This document shows, one piece after another, positions 53,607-62,995 of a stretch of DNA of 64,000 nucleotides (within the stretch, counting starts at the first letter, position 1; every line of letters starts with the position of its first letter). This DNA comes from Pseudomonas sp. 14P_8.1_Bac3 (GTDB lineage Bacteria; Pseudomonadota; Gammaproteobacteria; Pseudomonadales; Pseudomonadaceae). Location of the stretch: the NCBI RefSeq assembly GCF_025466085.1, contig NZ_JANLOD010000018.1, forward strand, positions 62,001 to 126,000, in the 5' to 3' direction. Below the pieces are notes generated by a model, which saw only the letters and a program-made list of their open reading frames with translations, was not told the origin of the DNA and ran no database searches. The translations under genes and the position numbers were made by a program.

Positions 53607-54923
53607 TCAGTAGGCGTATCGCATCATCGCGTGCGGCAAGTGCCTCAATGCGAAGAACCCGAACAGCGCCACCATGGACGGCAATATCAGCCACCAGACC
53701 TTGGGCGGCAGGGCATTGAGTGGCGTCTGGCGCTGAGTCAGGCCCAGGCTTGCCGCGCAGACGCACGACGCCAGCATGGCGCCGGCCAGCACATCCGTCG
53801 GCCAGTGCGCGCCCAGGTAGACACGCGACAAGGCAATCGCCAGCGCCGGCAGGCAACCCAACAGCAGCCAGGTCAGGCGCATCCGCGGCGGCTGGCCGCG
53901 CCCGGCCAGAACTGCGAGGGTCAGAAACAGCGCGAAGGAGCCGGAGGCGTGACCGCTGGGCATGCTGTAGCTCACCAGCGGATCACTCAAGACTTCCGGG
54001 CGCACGCGGGCAAAAAACTGTTTGGTGAAGGTGTTGCCGAGTGCGGTGACGAGCAGCGTGCTGCCCGCGAAAATCGCCTGGCGCCATTGCCGGGTCAGCA
54101 GCAGCAAACCGGTGAGCAGGGCGCTGAACAGCAGCATGTTGCGGAACTCGCCGATCAGCGTGAAGGTAACGGCGACTTCGTCGAGGGGCGGGCTGCGGTG
54201 TTCCTGCACCAGGGTCATGACACCCTGATCGAGCGCGTTCAGGTACGGGTAGCCGATAAACAGGCCCGCCAGAATCAGCACGCTCATGCCGGCAATCAGG
54301 ATCGTCGCTCTACGGTGCCGACGCAGGCTGCTGGTCACGCTCAGGCCCACCATCACCGCGATGCTGCCGGCGACGATCCCGGCCTCGGGCCAGAAACCGT
54401 CCGGTAGTGGCAGGCGAATGGCGGCGCCGGTCGCCCAGCCGGGCAGCAGATAGGCGACGCTCCAGCCGGCGGCGGCCAGCAGGCTGACGGCGACGAAGCG
54501 CGGGAACGGCATGTCGAACATCCCGGCCACCATCGGCAACATCGGCCGCAGGGGCCCGATGAAGCGCCCGACCAGCAGGCTGGCGATGCCATAGCGTTGG
54601 AAGTAAGCCTCAGCGCTGGCGATCCATTCCGGGTGATGGCGCAGGCCTGGCAGGCGCCGGATGTTCTGATGGAAATGGCGGCCGATGAAGTAGGACACCA
54701 CATCGCCCAGCACCCCGGCGATGAACCCCAGCAGCAATGTCTCGCTCAGCGACAGCGCACCGCTGCCGGCCAGCACGGCGACGGCGAACAACAACACGGT
54801 GCCGGGCACGATCAGCCCGGCAATCGCCAGGCATTCCACGAAGGCCACAATAAACACCGCCGCGGCCAGCCACTGCGGGTTCGCCGCCAGCCATCCGGTC
54901 ACGCTATCGAGCCATGGGCCCAT
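53607..54923 (-). CDS. DedA-PAP2 phosphatase fusion membrane protein
   Basis: A 438-residue polytopic protein with two domains. Residues 1-200 are DedA (IVPGTVLLFAVAVLAGSGALS, GDVVSYFIGRHF, GRFIGPLRPMLPMVAG). Residues 215-430 are a PAP2 phosphatase with all three motifs: KQFFARVRP, PSGH and SRVYLGAHWPTD. It may dephosphorylate and translocate a polyprenyl or phospholipid diphosphate in one chain. ATG 54923 has GGAG about 9 bases upstream. Such fusions are known in proteobacteria; the substrate is unproven. Confidence 0.9.
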   Translation of the reverse strand: MGPWLDSVTGWLAANPQWLAAAVFIVAFVECLAIAGLIVPGTVLLFAVAVLAGSGALSLSETLLLGFIAGVLGDVVSYFIGRHFHQNIRRLPGLRHHPEWIASAEAYFQRYGIASLLVGRFIGPLRPMLPMVAGMFDMPFPRFVAVSLLAAAGWSVAYLLPGWATGAAIRLPLPDGFWPEAGIVAGSIAVMVGLSVTSSLRRHRRATILIAGMSVLILAGLFIGYPYLNALDQGVMTLVQEHRSPPLDEVAVTFTLIGEFRNMLLFSALLTGLLLLTRQWRQAIFAGSTLLVTALGNTFTKQFFARVRPEVLSDPLVSYSMPSGHASGSFALFLTLAVLAGRGQPPRMRLTWLLLGCLPALAIALSRVYLGAHWPTDVLAGAMLASCVCAASLGLTQRQTPLNALPPKVWWLILPSMVALFGFFALRHLPHAMMRYAY

Positions 54924-54988
54924 AAGTACCACTCCATCGAATCATCAATTGGCCAGAAGGCCGAACGCGACTTTCAACACCACGGAAA

Positions 54989-55019
54989 CCATGCAGGAGC
55001 AAAGCCTGCTCCTGCATGG
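54989..55019. repeat. Perfect 13-base inverted repeat
   Basis: CCATGCAGGAGCA and TGCTCCTGCATGG pair perfectly around 5 bases in the gap between the glycosylase stop and the DedA-PAP2 start. No T-tract follows on either strand. It is unlike the REP classes nearby and may be an isolated hairpin that separates the two genes. Confidence 0.6.
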
Positions 55020-55031
55020 GTTGTTCAGTAT

Positions 55032-55730
55032 TCATGTCAGCAAAAAATAATCGCGACCTTCGACCTGCCCCCGTCGCAGCGGGTTCCGCGTGCAATACGG
55101 TGCGTAAGCCGCATCGACGAAGCGGTACATCAAGTGCTCGTCACGGCCCTGGGGAATACCCAGCCGGGTCGTTTGAATGATGTGCCCGGGCGCCGGGCCG
55201 ACATCCTCCACCAGCAACACCTCATGATCAAAGCGCTTGGCATCCCAGACCGGCACCTTCAACCCCAGTGCCTTGCACAGCAGCGTTTGCCCGGCGCAGA
55301 GCTTTTGCGACGGGCGAGGGCGGCCCTGGGCATCGGGGTTGTTCAGCAGCATCTGCGCCAGGCTCGACGGCCCGCTGACTTCATCGACCCACGGATAGGC
55401 TGATTTGATCAGTACCGCATTGCCGGGACCGTGGGCGCTGAAGTTCAGGGAATCGCCACCACGGGCGTAATACATATAGATGTGGCCGCCATCCAGAAAC
55501 AAAGCCTTACGCTTTTCTGTGTAGCCGAGGGAGGCATGGCTGCCTTTTTCTTCGAAGTAATAGGCCTCGGTTTCAATAATCCGGGCGCTGAGCCACAGGT
55601 CGCCGACCCGATGACGGATCACTTTGCCGAGCAGATCCCGGGCCAGCGTTTGCGCATCCCGGTCGAAAAAAGCGTCCGGGAGCCCGGTGGGCAGGCTCGC
55701 AACAGGCGCACGAACAGTCAGATTGGACAT
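55032..55730 (-). CDS. mpg: 3-methyladenine DNA glycosylase (AAG/MPG family)
   Basis: A 232-residue base-excision glycosylase: LARDLLGKVIRH, the catalytic Glu in ARIIETEAYYFEEKGSHAS, KRKALFLDGGHIYMYYARGG, and GPGNAVLIKSAYP. It removes alkylated purines. In this family the bacterial members often act on hypoxanthine too. Monocistronic. Confidence 0.93.
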   Translation of the reverse strand: MSNLTVRAPVASLPTGLPDAFFDRDAQTLARDLLGKVIRHRVGDLWLSARIIETEAYYFEEKGSHASLGYTEKRKALFLDGGHIYMYYARGGDSLNFSAHGPGNAVLIKSAYPWVDEVSGPSSLAQMLLNNPDAQGRPRPSQKLCAGQTLLCKALGLKVPVWDAKRFDHEVLLVEDVGPAPGHIIQTTRLGIPQGRDEHLMYRFVDAAYAPYCTRNPLRRGQVEGRDYFLLT

Positions 55731-55865
55731 GATGAACGGCGTTTATCAGGGCTGAATGAGCCGCGATGATAACAATTTGCAGCTTAATCACGGCTGAACG
55801 TCGGCAAATTGCCCTCCATTTCGACCATCCGCCCGTCACCGCTGTTAGTCGGGGGGCGCGACAGC

Positions 55866-55871
55866 TATAAT
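55866..55871 (+). promoter_or_regulatory. Consensus -10 element for proA
   Basis: TATAAT 49 bases upstream of the proA start, with a poor -35 (CTGTTA) 18 bases before it. Probably the promoter of the proA-nadD-rsfS-rlmH unit. Confidence 0.5.
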
Positions 55872-55919
55872 CTGCCGCTTTACTCTTTACCAAGACCTGA
55901 GCAAAGACCGCTTCCGACC

Positions 55920-57191
55920 ATGACTGAGTCCGTTCTCGACTACATGACCCGCCTGGGCCGCGCTGCCCGCGCAGCCTCGCGCATCATCGGCCGTGCCAGC
56001 ACCACGCAGAAAAACCGCGCCTTGCAGGCGGCTGCCAATGCGCTGGACGCCGCGCGTGCCGAGCTGACGGCCGCCAATGAGCGGGATCTGGCTGCCGGTC
56101 GCGCCAATGGCCTTGAACCGGCGCTGCTGGAACGCCTGGCGCTGACCCCGGAGCGTATCGACGGGATGATCGTCGGTCTGCGTCAGGTTGCCGCGTTGCC
56201 GGACCCGGTCGGCGCCATCCGCGACATGAGCTTCCGTCCGTCGGGGATCCAGGTCGGCAAGATGCGCGTGCCGTTGGGCGTGATCGGGATCATCTACGAG
56301 TCCCGGCCCAACGTGACCATCGATGCCGCCAGCCTGTGCCTGAAGTCCGGCAACGCGACCATCCTGCGTGGCGGTTCCGAAGCGATTCATTCCAACCGTG
56401 CCATCGCCGCCTGCATCCAGCGCGGCCTGGCCGAGGCCGATCTGCCGGCCGCCGTCGTACAAGTGGTCGAAACCACCGACCGTGCCGCCGTTGGCGCGCT
56501 GATCACCCTGCCCGAATACGTCGACGTCATCGTACCCCGTGGCGGCCGTGGCCTGATCGAGCGGGTCAGCCGTGACGCGCGGGTCCCGGTGATCAAGCAC
56601 CTGGACGGCATCTGCCACGTTTACGTCAGCGCTCACGCCGACCTGCCAAAAGCCCAGCGCATCGCCTTCAATGCCAAGACGTACCGTTATGGCATCTGCG
56701 GTGCCATGGAGACGCTGTTGGTGGATCAAACGATCGCCAGAGATTTCCTGCCATCCATGGCCGCCCAGTTCCGCGAAAAGGGCGTCGAGCTGCGTGGCTG
56801 CGAGCGCACCCGGGCGATCATCGATGCCGCGCCGGCCACTGAAGACGACTGGCACACCGAATACCTGGCGCCAATTCTTTCGATCCGCGTGGTCGACGGG
56901 CTGGATCAGGCCATTGAGCACATCAACCGCTACGGCTCCCACCACACCGATTCGATCGTCAGCGAAAACCTCGCGGACACCCGGCGTTTCGTGGCTGAAG
57001 TCGATTCATCGTCGGTGATGATCAATACCCCGACCTGCTTCGCCGATGGCTTCGAGTACGGATTGGGTGCCGAGATTGGCATTTCTACTGATAAGCTGCA
57101 CGCCCGCGGCCCGGTGGGCCTGGAAGGCCTGACCTGCGAGAAGTACATCGTGGTCGGTGATGGCCAGTTGCGCGGCCAGGCGTCGGACTGA
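55920..57191 (+). CDS. proA: Glutamate-5-semialdehyde dehydrogenase
   Basis: A 423-residue enzyme of proline synthesis that reduces gamma-glutamyl phosphate. [21 protein letters not shown], the active-site Cys in [10 protein letters not shown], and [18 protein letters not shown] are family motifs. ATG 55920 follows the -10 element at 55866. It leads the conserved proA-nadD-rsfS-rlmH-mrdA-rodA run. Confidence 0.97.
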   Translation: MTESVLDYMTRLGRAARAASRIIGRASTTQKNRALQAAANALDAARAELTAANERDLAAGRANGLEPALLERLALTPERIDGMIVGLRQVAALPDPVGAIRDMSFRPSGIQVGKMRVPLGVIGIIYESRPNVTIDAASLCLKSGNATILRGGSEAIHSNRAIAACIQRGLAEADLPAAVVQVVETTDRAAVGALITLPEYVDVIVPRGGRGLIERVSRDARVPVIKHLDGICHVYVSAHADLPKAQRIAFNAKTYRYGICGAMETLLVDQTIARDFLPSMAAQFREKGVELRGCERTRAIIDAAPATEDDWHTEYLAPILSIRVVDGLDQAIEHINRYGSHHTDSIVSENLADTRRFVAEVDSSSVMINTPTCFADGFEYGLGAEIGISTDKLHARGPVGLEGLTCEKYIVVGDGQLRGQASD

Positions 57192-57192
57192 C

Positions 57193-57882
57193 TTGGGCGA
57201 CTTCAATCCGTCGGCTCCGGTCACCGCCTCCGAACCTGCGCCCCGGCGCATCGGCATGCTGGGCGGGACGTTCGACCCGGTGCACATCGGCCATTTGCGC
57301 GGTGCACTGGAAGTCGCCGAGTCGCTGCTGCTCGACGAATTGCGCCTGACACCCAGTGCCAGACCGCCCCATCGCGGTACGCCGCAGGTGTCGGCGCAGG
57401 ACCGTCTGGCGATGGTCGAGTGCGCGGTGGCCGGTGTGGCGCCGTTGGTGGTGGACGCCCGCGAATTGCAGCGGGACAAGCCGTCCTACACCATCGATAC
57501 CCTGGAACTGATGCGTGCCGAACTGGCCGCTGAAGACCAGGTTTTTCTACTTTTGGGCTGGGACGCATTTTGCGGCCTGCCCACTTGGCACCGCTGGGAA
57601 GAGTTGCTCCAGCATTGCCACATCCTGGTGCTGCAACGCCCGGATGCCGACAGCGAACCGCCGGATGCCTTGCGCAACCTGCTGGCAGCGCGCTCGGTGA
57701 GCGACCCGCTGGCCCTCAAAGGGCCGAGCGGACAGATTGCATTCGTCTGGCAGACGCCGCTCGCGGTATCCGCCACCCAGATCCGTCAACTGCTGGCCAG
57801 CGGTAAGTCGGTACGTTTCCTGGTGCCCGACGCGGTCCTGGCCTACATCGATGCGCACGGACTTTACCGTGCGCCGAACTGA
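57193..57882 (+). CDS. nadD: Nicotinate-mononucleotide adenylyltransferase
   Basis: A 229-residue enzyme of NAD synthesis. [16 protein letters not shown] carries the (H/T)xGH nucleotidyltransferase motif, and SATQIRQLL the second signature. The start is uncertain: TTG 57193 immediately after the proA stop is used, while an ATG at 57157 inside proA is possible. About 20 residues precede the core in either case. Confidence 0.93.
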   Translation: MGDFNPSAPVTASEPAPRRIGMLGGTFDPVHIGHLRGALEVAESLLLDELRLTPSARPPHRGTPQVSAQDRLAMVECAVAGVAPLVVDARELQRDKPSYTIDTLELMRAELAAEDQVFLLLGWDAFCGLPTWHRWEELLQHCHILVLQRPDADSEPPDALRNLLAARSVSDPLALKGPSGQIAFVWQTPLAVSATQIRQLLASGKSVRFLVPDAVLAYIDAHGLYRAPN

Positions 57883-57955
57883 ATGGGAGTGCTTCAAGGC
57901 ACGTGATATCGACGTGTATTGAACCACCCGAACACATGAGCAAAACGAGTTTTAT

Positions 57956-58450
57956 ATGACTGACAAAGACGTAGCTAAAGTAAAGCGCAAAGGCACATTC
58001 AAGAGCGCTCCGCTGCCGGTAGAGGCTCAAACTGGCGTGGTGCTGGCCGGCGAAGCGCTGGTCAAGGTGGCTGTTGCGGCCCTGGAAGACGTCAAGGCAC
58101 AGGACATTCAGGTGATCGACGTTCGTGAAAAGCAGAGCATCACTGACTTCATGATCATCGCCACCGGTACGTCCAACCGCCAGATTGGCGCGATGCTGGA
58201 CAAGGTCCGCGAAGCGGTCAAAGCCCAGGGCGTCAAGCCATTGGGTGAAGAAGGCAAGGGCGACAGCGACTGGGTGTTGCTGGATATGGACGATGTGATC
58301 GTGCACATGATGACCGCCTCGGCTCGCCAGTTCTATGACCTGGAGCGCCTGTGGGCCGGTGCCGAGCAGAGCCGTTCGGCCAGCGCTGCGCATCACAGCC
58401 CGGAAAACACCCATGAGCATTTCACCAAGCTCAACAAAGACCAGCAATAA
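57956..58450 (+). CDS. rsfS: Ribosomal silencing factor RsfS
   Basis: A 164-residue protein that binds ribosomal protein L14 and blocks subunit joining in starvation. The core runs from about residue 28: VAALEDVKAQDIQVIDVREKQ, TDFMIIATGTSNRQI and DSDWVLLDMDDVIVHMM. A basic N-terminal extension of about 25 residues and a His-rich tail are typical of Pseudomonas. rlmH follows after 9 bases. Confidence 0.96.
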   Translation: MTDKDVAKVKRKGTFKSAPLPVEAQTGVVLAGEALVKVAVAALEDVKAQDIQVIDVREKQSITDFMIIATGTSNRQIGAMLDKVREAVKAQGVKPLGEEGKGDSDWVLLDMDDVIVHMMTASARQFYDLERLWAGAEQSRSASAAHHSPENTHEHFTKLNKDQQ

Positions 58451-58459
58451 GGGACCGCT

Positions 58460-58927
58460 GTGCGACTGCGACTGATCGCCGTCGGTTCACGCATGCCCAA
58501 GTGGGTGGAAGAAGGCTGGCATGAATATGCCAAGCGTCTTCCGTCCGAGCTGGCGCTGGAACTGGTGGAAATACCGCTCAACACCCGCGGCAAGAACGCC
58601 GATGTGGCGCGCTTCATCCGTCAGGAAGGCGAAGCCATGCTGGCCAAGGTCGGGCCGAACGAGCGTGTTGTGACCCTCGAAGTCCACGGCAAGCCCTGGA
58701 GCACCGAGCAGTTGGCGGTCGAACTCGATCGCTGGCGGCTGGACTCGCGCACGGTGAATTTCATGGTCGGTGGCCCCGAAGGGCTGGCGCCGGAAGTGTG
58801 CGCGCGTGCGGATCAGCGCTGGTCGTTGTCGCCGTTGACGTTGCCGCACCCGCTGGTGCGGATCCTGATCGGCGAACAGCTGTACCGTGCCTGGACAGTT
58901 CTGTCCGGCCACCCCTACCACAAGTAG
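58460..58927 (+). CDS. rlmH: 23S rRNA (pseudouridine1915-N3)-methyltransferase RlmH
   Basis: A 155-residue SPOUT methyltransferase acting on 23S rRNA helix 69. [20 protein letters not shown] begins it, and [13 protein letters not shown] and [20 protein letters not shown] form the SAM knot. It starts with GTG. The rsfS-rlmH-mrdA-rodA order is conserved in gammaproteobacteria. Confidence 0.98.
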   Translation: MRLRLIAVGSRMPKWVEEGWHEYAKRLPSELALELVEIPLNTRGKNADVARFIRQEGEAMLAKVGPNERVVTLEVHGKPWSTEQLAVELDRWRLDSRTVNFMVGGPEGLAPEVCARADQRWSLSPLTLPHPLVRILIGEQLYRAWTVLSGHPYHK

Positions 58928-58936
58928 TTCTGCCTC

Positions 58937-60832
58937 ATGTCCCAGCCGATCCGCATCAAGGACCACGAAAAAGACGCCCGTCTGGTGCGTGGCCGCGTCG
59001 TGTTCGGGGCCATTGCGGTGGTGGTGCTGATCGGTGTGCTGATCGCGCGCCTGTATTTCCTCCAGGTGATCCAGTACGAGTACCACTCGACCCTGTCGGA
59101 AAACAACCGCGTCCATGTGCAGCCGATTCCGCCGACCCGTGGGTTGATCTTCGACCGTAACGGCGTAGTGGTGGCCGACAACCGGCCGAGCTTCAGCCTG
59201 AGCATGACCCGCGAGCGCTCCGGCGACTGGCAGCAAGTGCTCGACGTGATCGTCGAAGTACTGGAACTGACGCCCGAAGATCGGGTGATTTTCGAGAAAC
59301 GCATGCGCCAGGGGCGTCGGCCATTCGAGCCGGTGCCGATCCTGTTCGAGTTGACTGAAGAACAGATCGCCCGCATCGCCGTGAACCAGTTCCGCCTGCC
59401 GGGTGTTGAAGTGGTCGCGCAATTGGTGCGGCATTACCCGCAGGGCGCGCACTTCGCGCACTCGGTGGGTTACATGGGGCGGATCAACGAGAAAGAGCTG
59501 AAGTCCCTCGATCCGGTCAATTACAGCGGGACCCACCACATCGGCAAGACCGGCATCGAACGCTTTTACGAGCCGGAGCTGCACGGCCAGGTGGGTTACG
59601 AGGAAGTCGAAACCAACGCGCGAGGCCGTGTGTTGCGGGTGCTCAAGCGTACCGATCCGATTCCCGGCAAGGACATTGTCCTGAGCCTGGACATCAAATT
59701 GCAGGAAGCCGCCGAAGCGGCACTCGGTGGTCGTCGTGGTGCGGTGGTGGCGCTGGACCCGGCGACCGGCGAAGTGCTGGCGATGGTCAGCCAGCCGAGC
59801 TTCGACCCGAACCTGTTCGTCACCGGGATCAGCTTCAAGGCGTACGCCGAGTTGCGCGACTCCATCGACCGGCCGCTGTTCAACCGCGTGCTGCGTGGTC
59901 TGTATCCTCCAGGTTCGACCATCAAGCCCGCGGTGGCGATTGCCGGCCTGGACTCGGGCGTGGTCACCGCCTCGACCCGGGTCTTCGACCCCGGTTATTA
60001 CCAACTGCCCAACTACGACCACAAATACCGTAACTGGAACCGTACCGGCGACGGCTACGTGGACCTGGACACGGCGATCATGCGTTCCAACGACACCTAC
60101 TTCTATGACCTGGCGCACAAGCTGGGGATCGATCGCTTGTCGTCGTACCTGGGCAAGTTCGGTATTGGGCAAAAGGTCTCCCTGGACATGTTCGAAGAGT
60201 CTCCGGGACTGATGCCGTCCCGTGAATGGAAACGTGCGACCCGTCGTCAGGCCTGGTTCCCGGGCGAAACGCTGATTCTCGGGATCGGTCAGGGCTACAT
60301 GCAATCCACCCCGCTGCAACTGGCCCAGGCCACGGCGCTGGTGGCCAACAAAGGCGTGTGGAACCGTCCGCACCTGGCCAAGACTGTCGAGGGCGAACGG
60401 CCGAAGGACGACAATCCGATGCCGGACATCGTCCTGCGCGACCCGTCCGACTGGACCAAGGTCAACCACGGTATGCAGCAGGTGATGCACGGTGCTCGCG
60501 GTACGGCGCGCAAGGCCTCGATTGGTTCGCAATACCGCATTGCCGGCAAAAGCGGTACGGCCCAGGTGGTCGCGATCAAGCAGGGCGAGAAGTACGACCG
60601 CTCCAAGGTTCAGGAGCGCCATCGTGACCACGCCTTGTTCGTCGGCTTCGCGCCAGCCGACAACCCGAAAATCGTGGTGTCGGTGATGGTCGAGAACGGT
60701 GAGTCCGGTTCCGGCGTCGCCGCGCCGGTGGTGCGTCAAGTCATGGACGCCTGGCTCCTGGACCAGGACGGCCGTCTCAAAGCCGAATACGCCAGCCCTA
60801 TCAGTGCGGAGGCTACGGCCCGTGAAGAGTAA
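58937..60832 (+). CDS. mrdA: Penicillin-binding protein 2 (elongasome transpeptidase)
   Basis: A 631-residue class B PBP. One N-terminal transmembrane helix (about 20-42), a dimerisation domain (IPPTRGLIFDRNG), and a transpeptidase domain with PGSTIKP (SxxK), SND in the second motif and GKSGTAQVV (KSGT). It cross-links peptidoglycan with RodA for rod-shape growth and is the mecillinam target. The rodA start lies within its last codons. Confidence 0.98.
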   Translation: MSQPIRIKDHEKDARLVRGRVVFGAIAVVVLIGVLIARLYFLQVIQYEYHSTLSENNRVHVQPIPPTRGLIFDRNGVVVADNRPSFSLSMTRERSGDWQQVLDVIVEVLELTPEDRVIFEKRMRQGRRPFEPVPILFELTEEQIARIAVNQFRLPGVEVVAQLVRHYPQGAHFAHSVGYMGRINEKELKSLDPVNYSGTHHIGKTGIERFYEPELHGQVGYEEVETNARGRVLRVLKRTDPIPGKDIVLSLDIKLQEAAEAALGGRRGAVVALDPATGEVLAMVSQPSFDPNLFVTGISFKAYAELRDSIDRPLFNRVLRGLYPPGSTIKPAVAIAGLDSGVVTASTRVFDPGYYQLPNYDHKYRNWNRTGDGYVDLDTAIMRSNDTYFYDLAHKLGIDRLSSYLGKFGIGQKVSLDMFEESPGLMPSREWKRATRRQAWFPGETLILGIGQGYMQSTPLQLAQATALVANKGVWNRPHLAKTVEGERPKDDNPMPDIVLRDPSDWTKVNHGMQQVMHGARGTARKASIGSQYRIAGKSGTAQVVAIKQGEKYDRSKVQERHRDHALFVGFAPADNPKIVVSVMVENGESGSGVAAPVVRQVMDAWLLDQDGRLKAEYASPISAEATAREE

Positions 60833-61967
60833 TTTCGATCGCATCCTCTCCAGCGAGGATGTGATGCGTCGCCGGGCGACGCTGTTGCAACGCATGCACA
60901 TCGACGGCCCGTTGCTGATCCTGCTGCTGACCCTCGCGGCCGGTAGCCTGTTCGTGCTGTATTCGGCGAGTGGCAAGAGCTGGGACCTGTTGGCCAAGCA
61001 AGCCACGTCATTCGGCATCGGCCTGGTGTCGATGATCGTCATCGCCCAGTTCGAACCGCGCTTCATGGCCCGTTGGGTGCCCGTCGGCTATGTGCTCGGC
61101 GTGCTGTTGCTGGTGGTGGTGGACGTGATGGGCCACAACGCCATGGGCGCCACCCGCTGGATCAACATTCCGGGGGTGATCCGCTTTCAGCCTTCGGAAT
61201 TCATGAAGATCCTGATGCCGGCGACCATCGCCTGGTACCTGTCCAAGCGCACGTTGCCGCCGCAACTCAAGCACGTGGGCGTCAGTCTGTTTCTGATCGG
61301 GTTGCCGTTCATTCTGATCGTGCGCCAGCCGGACCTCGGCACTTCATTGCTGATTCTGGCAGGCGGAGCGTTCGTGTTGTTCATGGGCGGGCTGCGCTGG
61401 CGCTGGATTCTCAGTGTGCTGGCCGCCGCCGTGCCGGTGGCCGTGGCGATGTGGTTTTTCATCATGCACGACTACCAGAAGCAGCGGATCCTGACGTTTC
61501 TCGACCCGGAAAGCGATCCACTGGGCACCGGCTGGAACATCATTCAGTCGAAAGCGGCCATCGGTTCCGGCGGCGTATTCGGCAAGGGCTGGCTGCTGGG
61601 GACCCAGTCGCACCTGGACTTCCTGCCGGAAAGCCACACTGACTTCATCATTGCGGTGCTGGGTGAGGAATTCGGCCTGGTGGGCATCTGCGCGTTGCTG
61701 TTGATTTACCTGCTGCTGATCGGCCGTGGCCTGGTCATTACCGCCCAGGCCCAGACATTGTTCGGCAAATTGCTCGCGGGCAGCCTGACCATGACGTTTT
61801 TTGTTTATGTTTTCGTCAACATCGGTATGGTCAGTGGCCTGTTGCCGGTCGTGGGGGTGCCGTTGCCGTTCATTAGCTACGGAGGAACTTCGCTGGTGAC
61901 GCTGCTGTCAGCGTTTGGGGTTCTGATGTCGATCCATACCCATCGCAAGTGGATCGCACAAGTTTGA
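60822..61967 (+). CDS. rodA: Rod shape-determining SEDS protein RodA
   Basis: A polytopic SEDS glycosyltransferase that polymerises lipid II with PBP2. Visible motifs are GATRWINIPGVIRFQPSEFMK, RQPDLGTSLLI, PESHTDFIIAVLGEEFG and PLPFISYGGTSL. The GTG start at 60822 overlaps mrdA by 11 bases and gives 381 residues; an ATG at 60864 would give 367, close to the usual length, and is a real alternative. Confidence 0.96.
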   Translation: MKSNFDRILSSEDVMRRRATLLQRMHIDGPLLILLLTLAAGSLFVLYSASGKSWDLLAKQATSFGIGLVSMIVIAQFEPRFMARWVPVGYVLGVLLLVVVDVMGHNAMGATRWINIPGVIRFQPSEFMKILMPATIAWYLSKRTLPPQLKHVGVSLFLIGLPFILIVRQPDLGTSLLILAGGAFVLFMGGLRWRWILSVLAAAVPVAVAMWFFIMHDYQKQRILTFLDPESDPLGTGWNIIQSKAAIGSGGVFGKGWLLGTQSHLDFLPESHTDFIIAVLGEEFGLVGICALLLIYLLLIGRGLVITAQAQTLFGKLLAGSLTMTFFVYVFVNIGMVSGLLPVVGVPLPFISYGGTSLVTLLSAFGVLMSIHTHRKWIAQV

Positions 61968-61984
61968 ATAAGGTGAAGATTTCA

Positions 61985-62995
61985 ATGCATGTAATGCATG
62001 GCTGGGCGACTCGATATGCGTCGTGGGTCGGCCTGGTGGGCATCCTTGGCACTGTGCAGGACGCGGCGGCCGGCGATTACGAAGGCACCCCCCAAGTGGC
62101 CGAATTCGTCGGTGAAATGACCCGCGACTACGGCTTTGCCGGTGAACAGCTGATGGGCGTGTTCCGCGAAGCCGAGCGCAAGCAGACGATCCTGGACGCG
62201 ATCTCCAAGCCCGCCGAGCGGGTCAAGCAGTGGAATGAATATCGCCCGATGTTCATCACCGACGCGCGCATCGCCCGCGGTGTGGATTTCTGGCGGCAGC
62301 ACGAGGCGGTCCTGGCCCGTGCCGAGCAGGAATATGGCGTGCCGGCCCAGGTGATTGTCTCGATCATCGGGGTTGAGACCTTTTTCGGCCGTAATACTGG
62401 CAATTACCGGGTCATCGACGCCTTGTCGACCCTCGGTTTCGACTATCCTCCCCGTGCCGAATTCTTTCGCAAGGAATTGCGTGAATTTCTGTTGCTGGCC
62501 CGCGAAGAGCAGGTCGATCCCCTGACCCTAAAAGGCTCCTACGCCGGGGCCATGGGCTTGCCGCAGTTCATGCCGAGCAGCTTCCGCGCCTATGCGGTGG
62601 ATTTCGATGGTGATGGCCACATTAATATCTGGACCAACCCGGACGACGCCATCGGCAGTGTTGCCAGTTATTTCAAGCGTCACGGCTGGATCGCTGGTGA
62701 ACCGGTCGTCAGCCGGGCCGATGTGCGCGGTGATCAGGTCGACGAAGGTTTGACCACCGGCATCGAACCGACTAAAACCGTCGGGGAGTTGCGGGCTCTG
62801 GGGTGGTCAAGTCATGATGCGCTGCGCGATGATATGCCGGTCACGGCATTTCGCCTGGAAGGTGACAATGGCCCCGAATACTGGATGGGCCTGACCAATT
62901 TTTACGCAATTACGCGTTATAACCGCAGCGTGATGTACGCCATGGCCGTACATCAACTGTCTGAACAGCTGGTCCAAGCACGGGGCGTCAAGTAA
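61985..62995 (+). CDS. mltB: Membrane-bound lytic murein transglycosylase B
   Basis: A 336-residue SltB1-type lytic transglycosylase. Signal-like N-terminus with the cleavage region near VQDAAAG, catalytic Glu in IIGVETFFGRNTGNYRV, and GSYAGAMGLPQFMPSSFRAYA. ATG 61985 is preceded by AAGGTGAAG. No lipobox is seen, so it is likely soluble in the periplasm like P. aeruginosa SltB1 (PA4001). It cuts peptidoglycan beside the elongasome genes. Confidence 0.94.
   Translation: MHVMHGWATRYASWVGLVGILGTVQDAAAGDYEGTPQVAEFVGEMTRDYGFAGEQLMGVFREAERKQTILDAISKPAERVKQWNEYRPMFITDARIARGVDFWRQHEAVLARAEQEYGVPAQVIVSIIGVETFFGRNTGNYRVIDALSTLGFDYPPRAEFFRKELREFLLLAREEQVDPLTLKGSYAGAMGLPQFMPSSFRAYAVDFDGDGHINIWTNPDDAIGSVASYFKRHGWIAGEPVVSRADVRGDQVDEGLTTGIEPTKTVGELRALGWSSHDALRDDMPVTAFRLEGDNGPEYWMGLTNFYAITRYNRSVMYAMAVHQLSEQLVQARGVK

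Noticed and set aside
58487-61066. Very long open frame antisense to rlmH, mrdA and rodA
   Set aside because: High-GC third-position bias opens antisense frames; it is compositionally odd (His/Arg/Gln rich) and the sense genes are unambiguous. The same applies to long antisense frames over dxs, btuB, magD, thiL and mpl.
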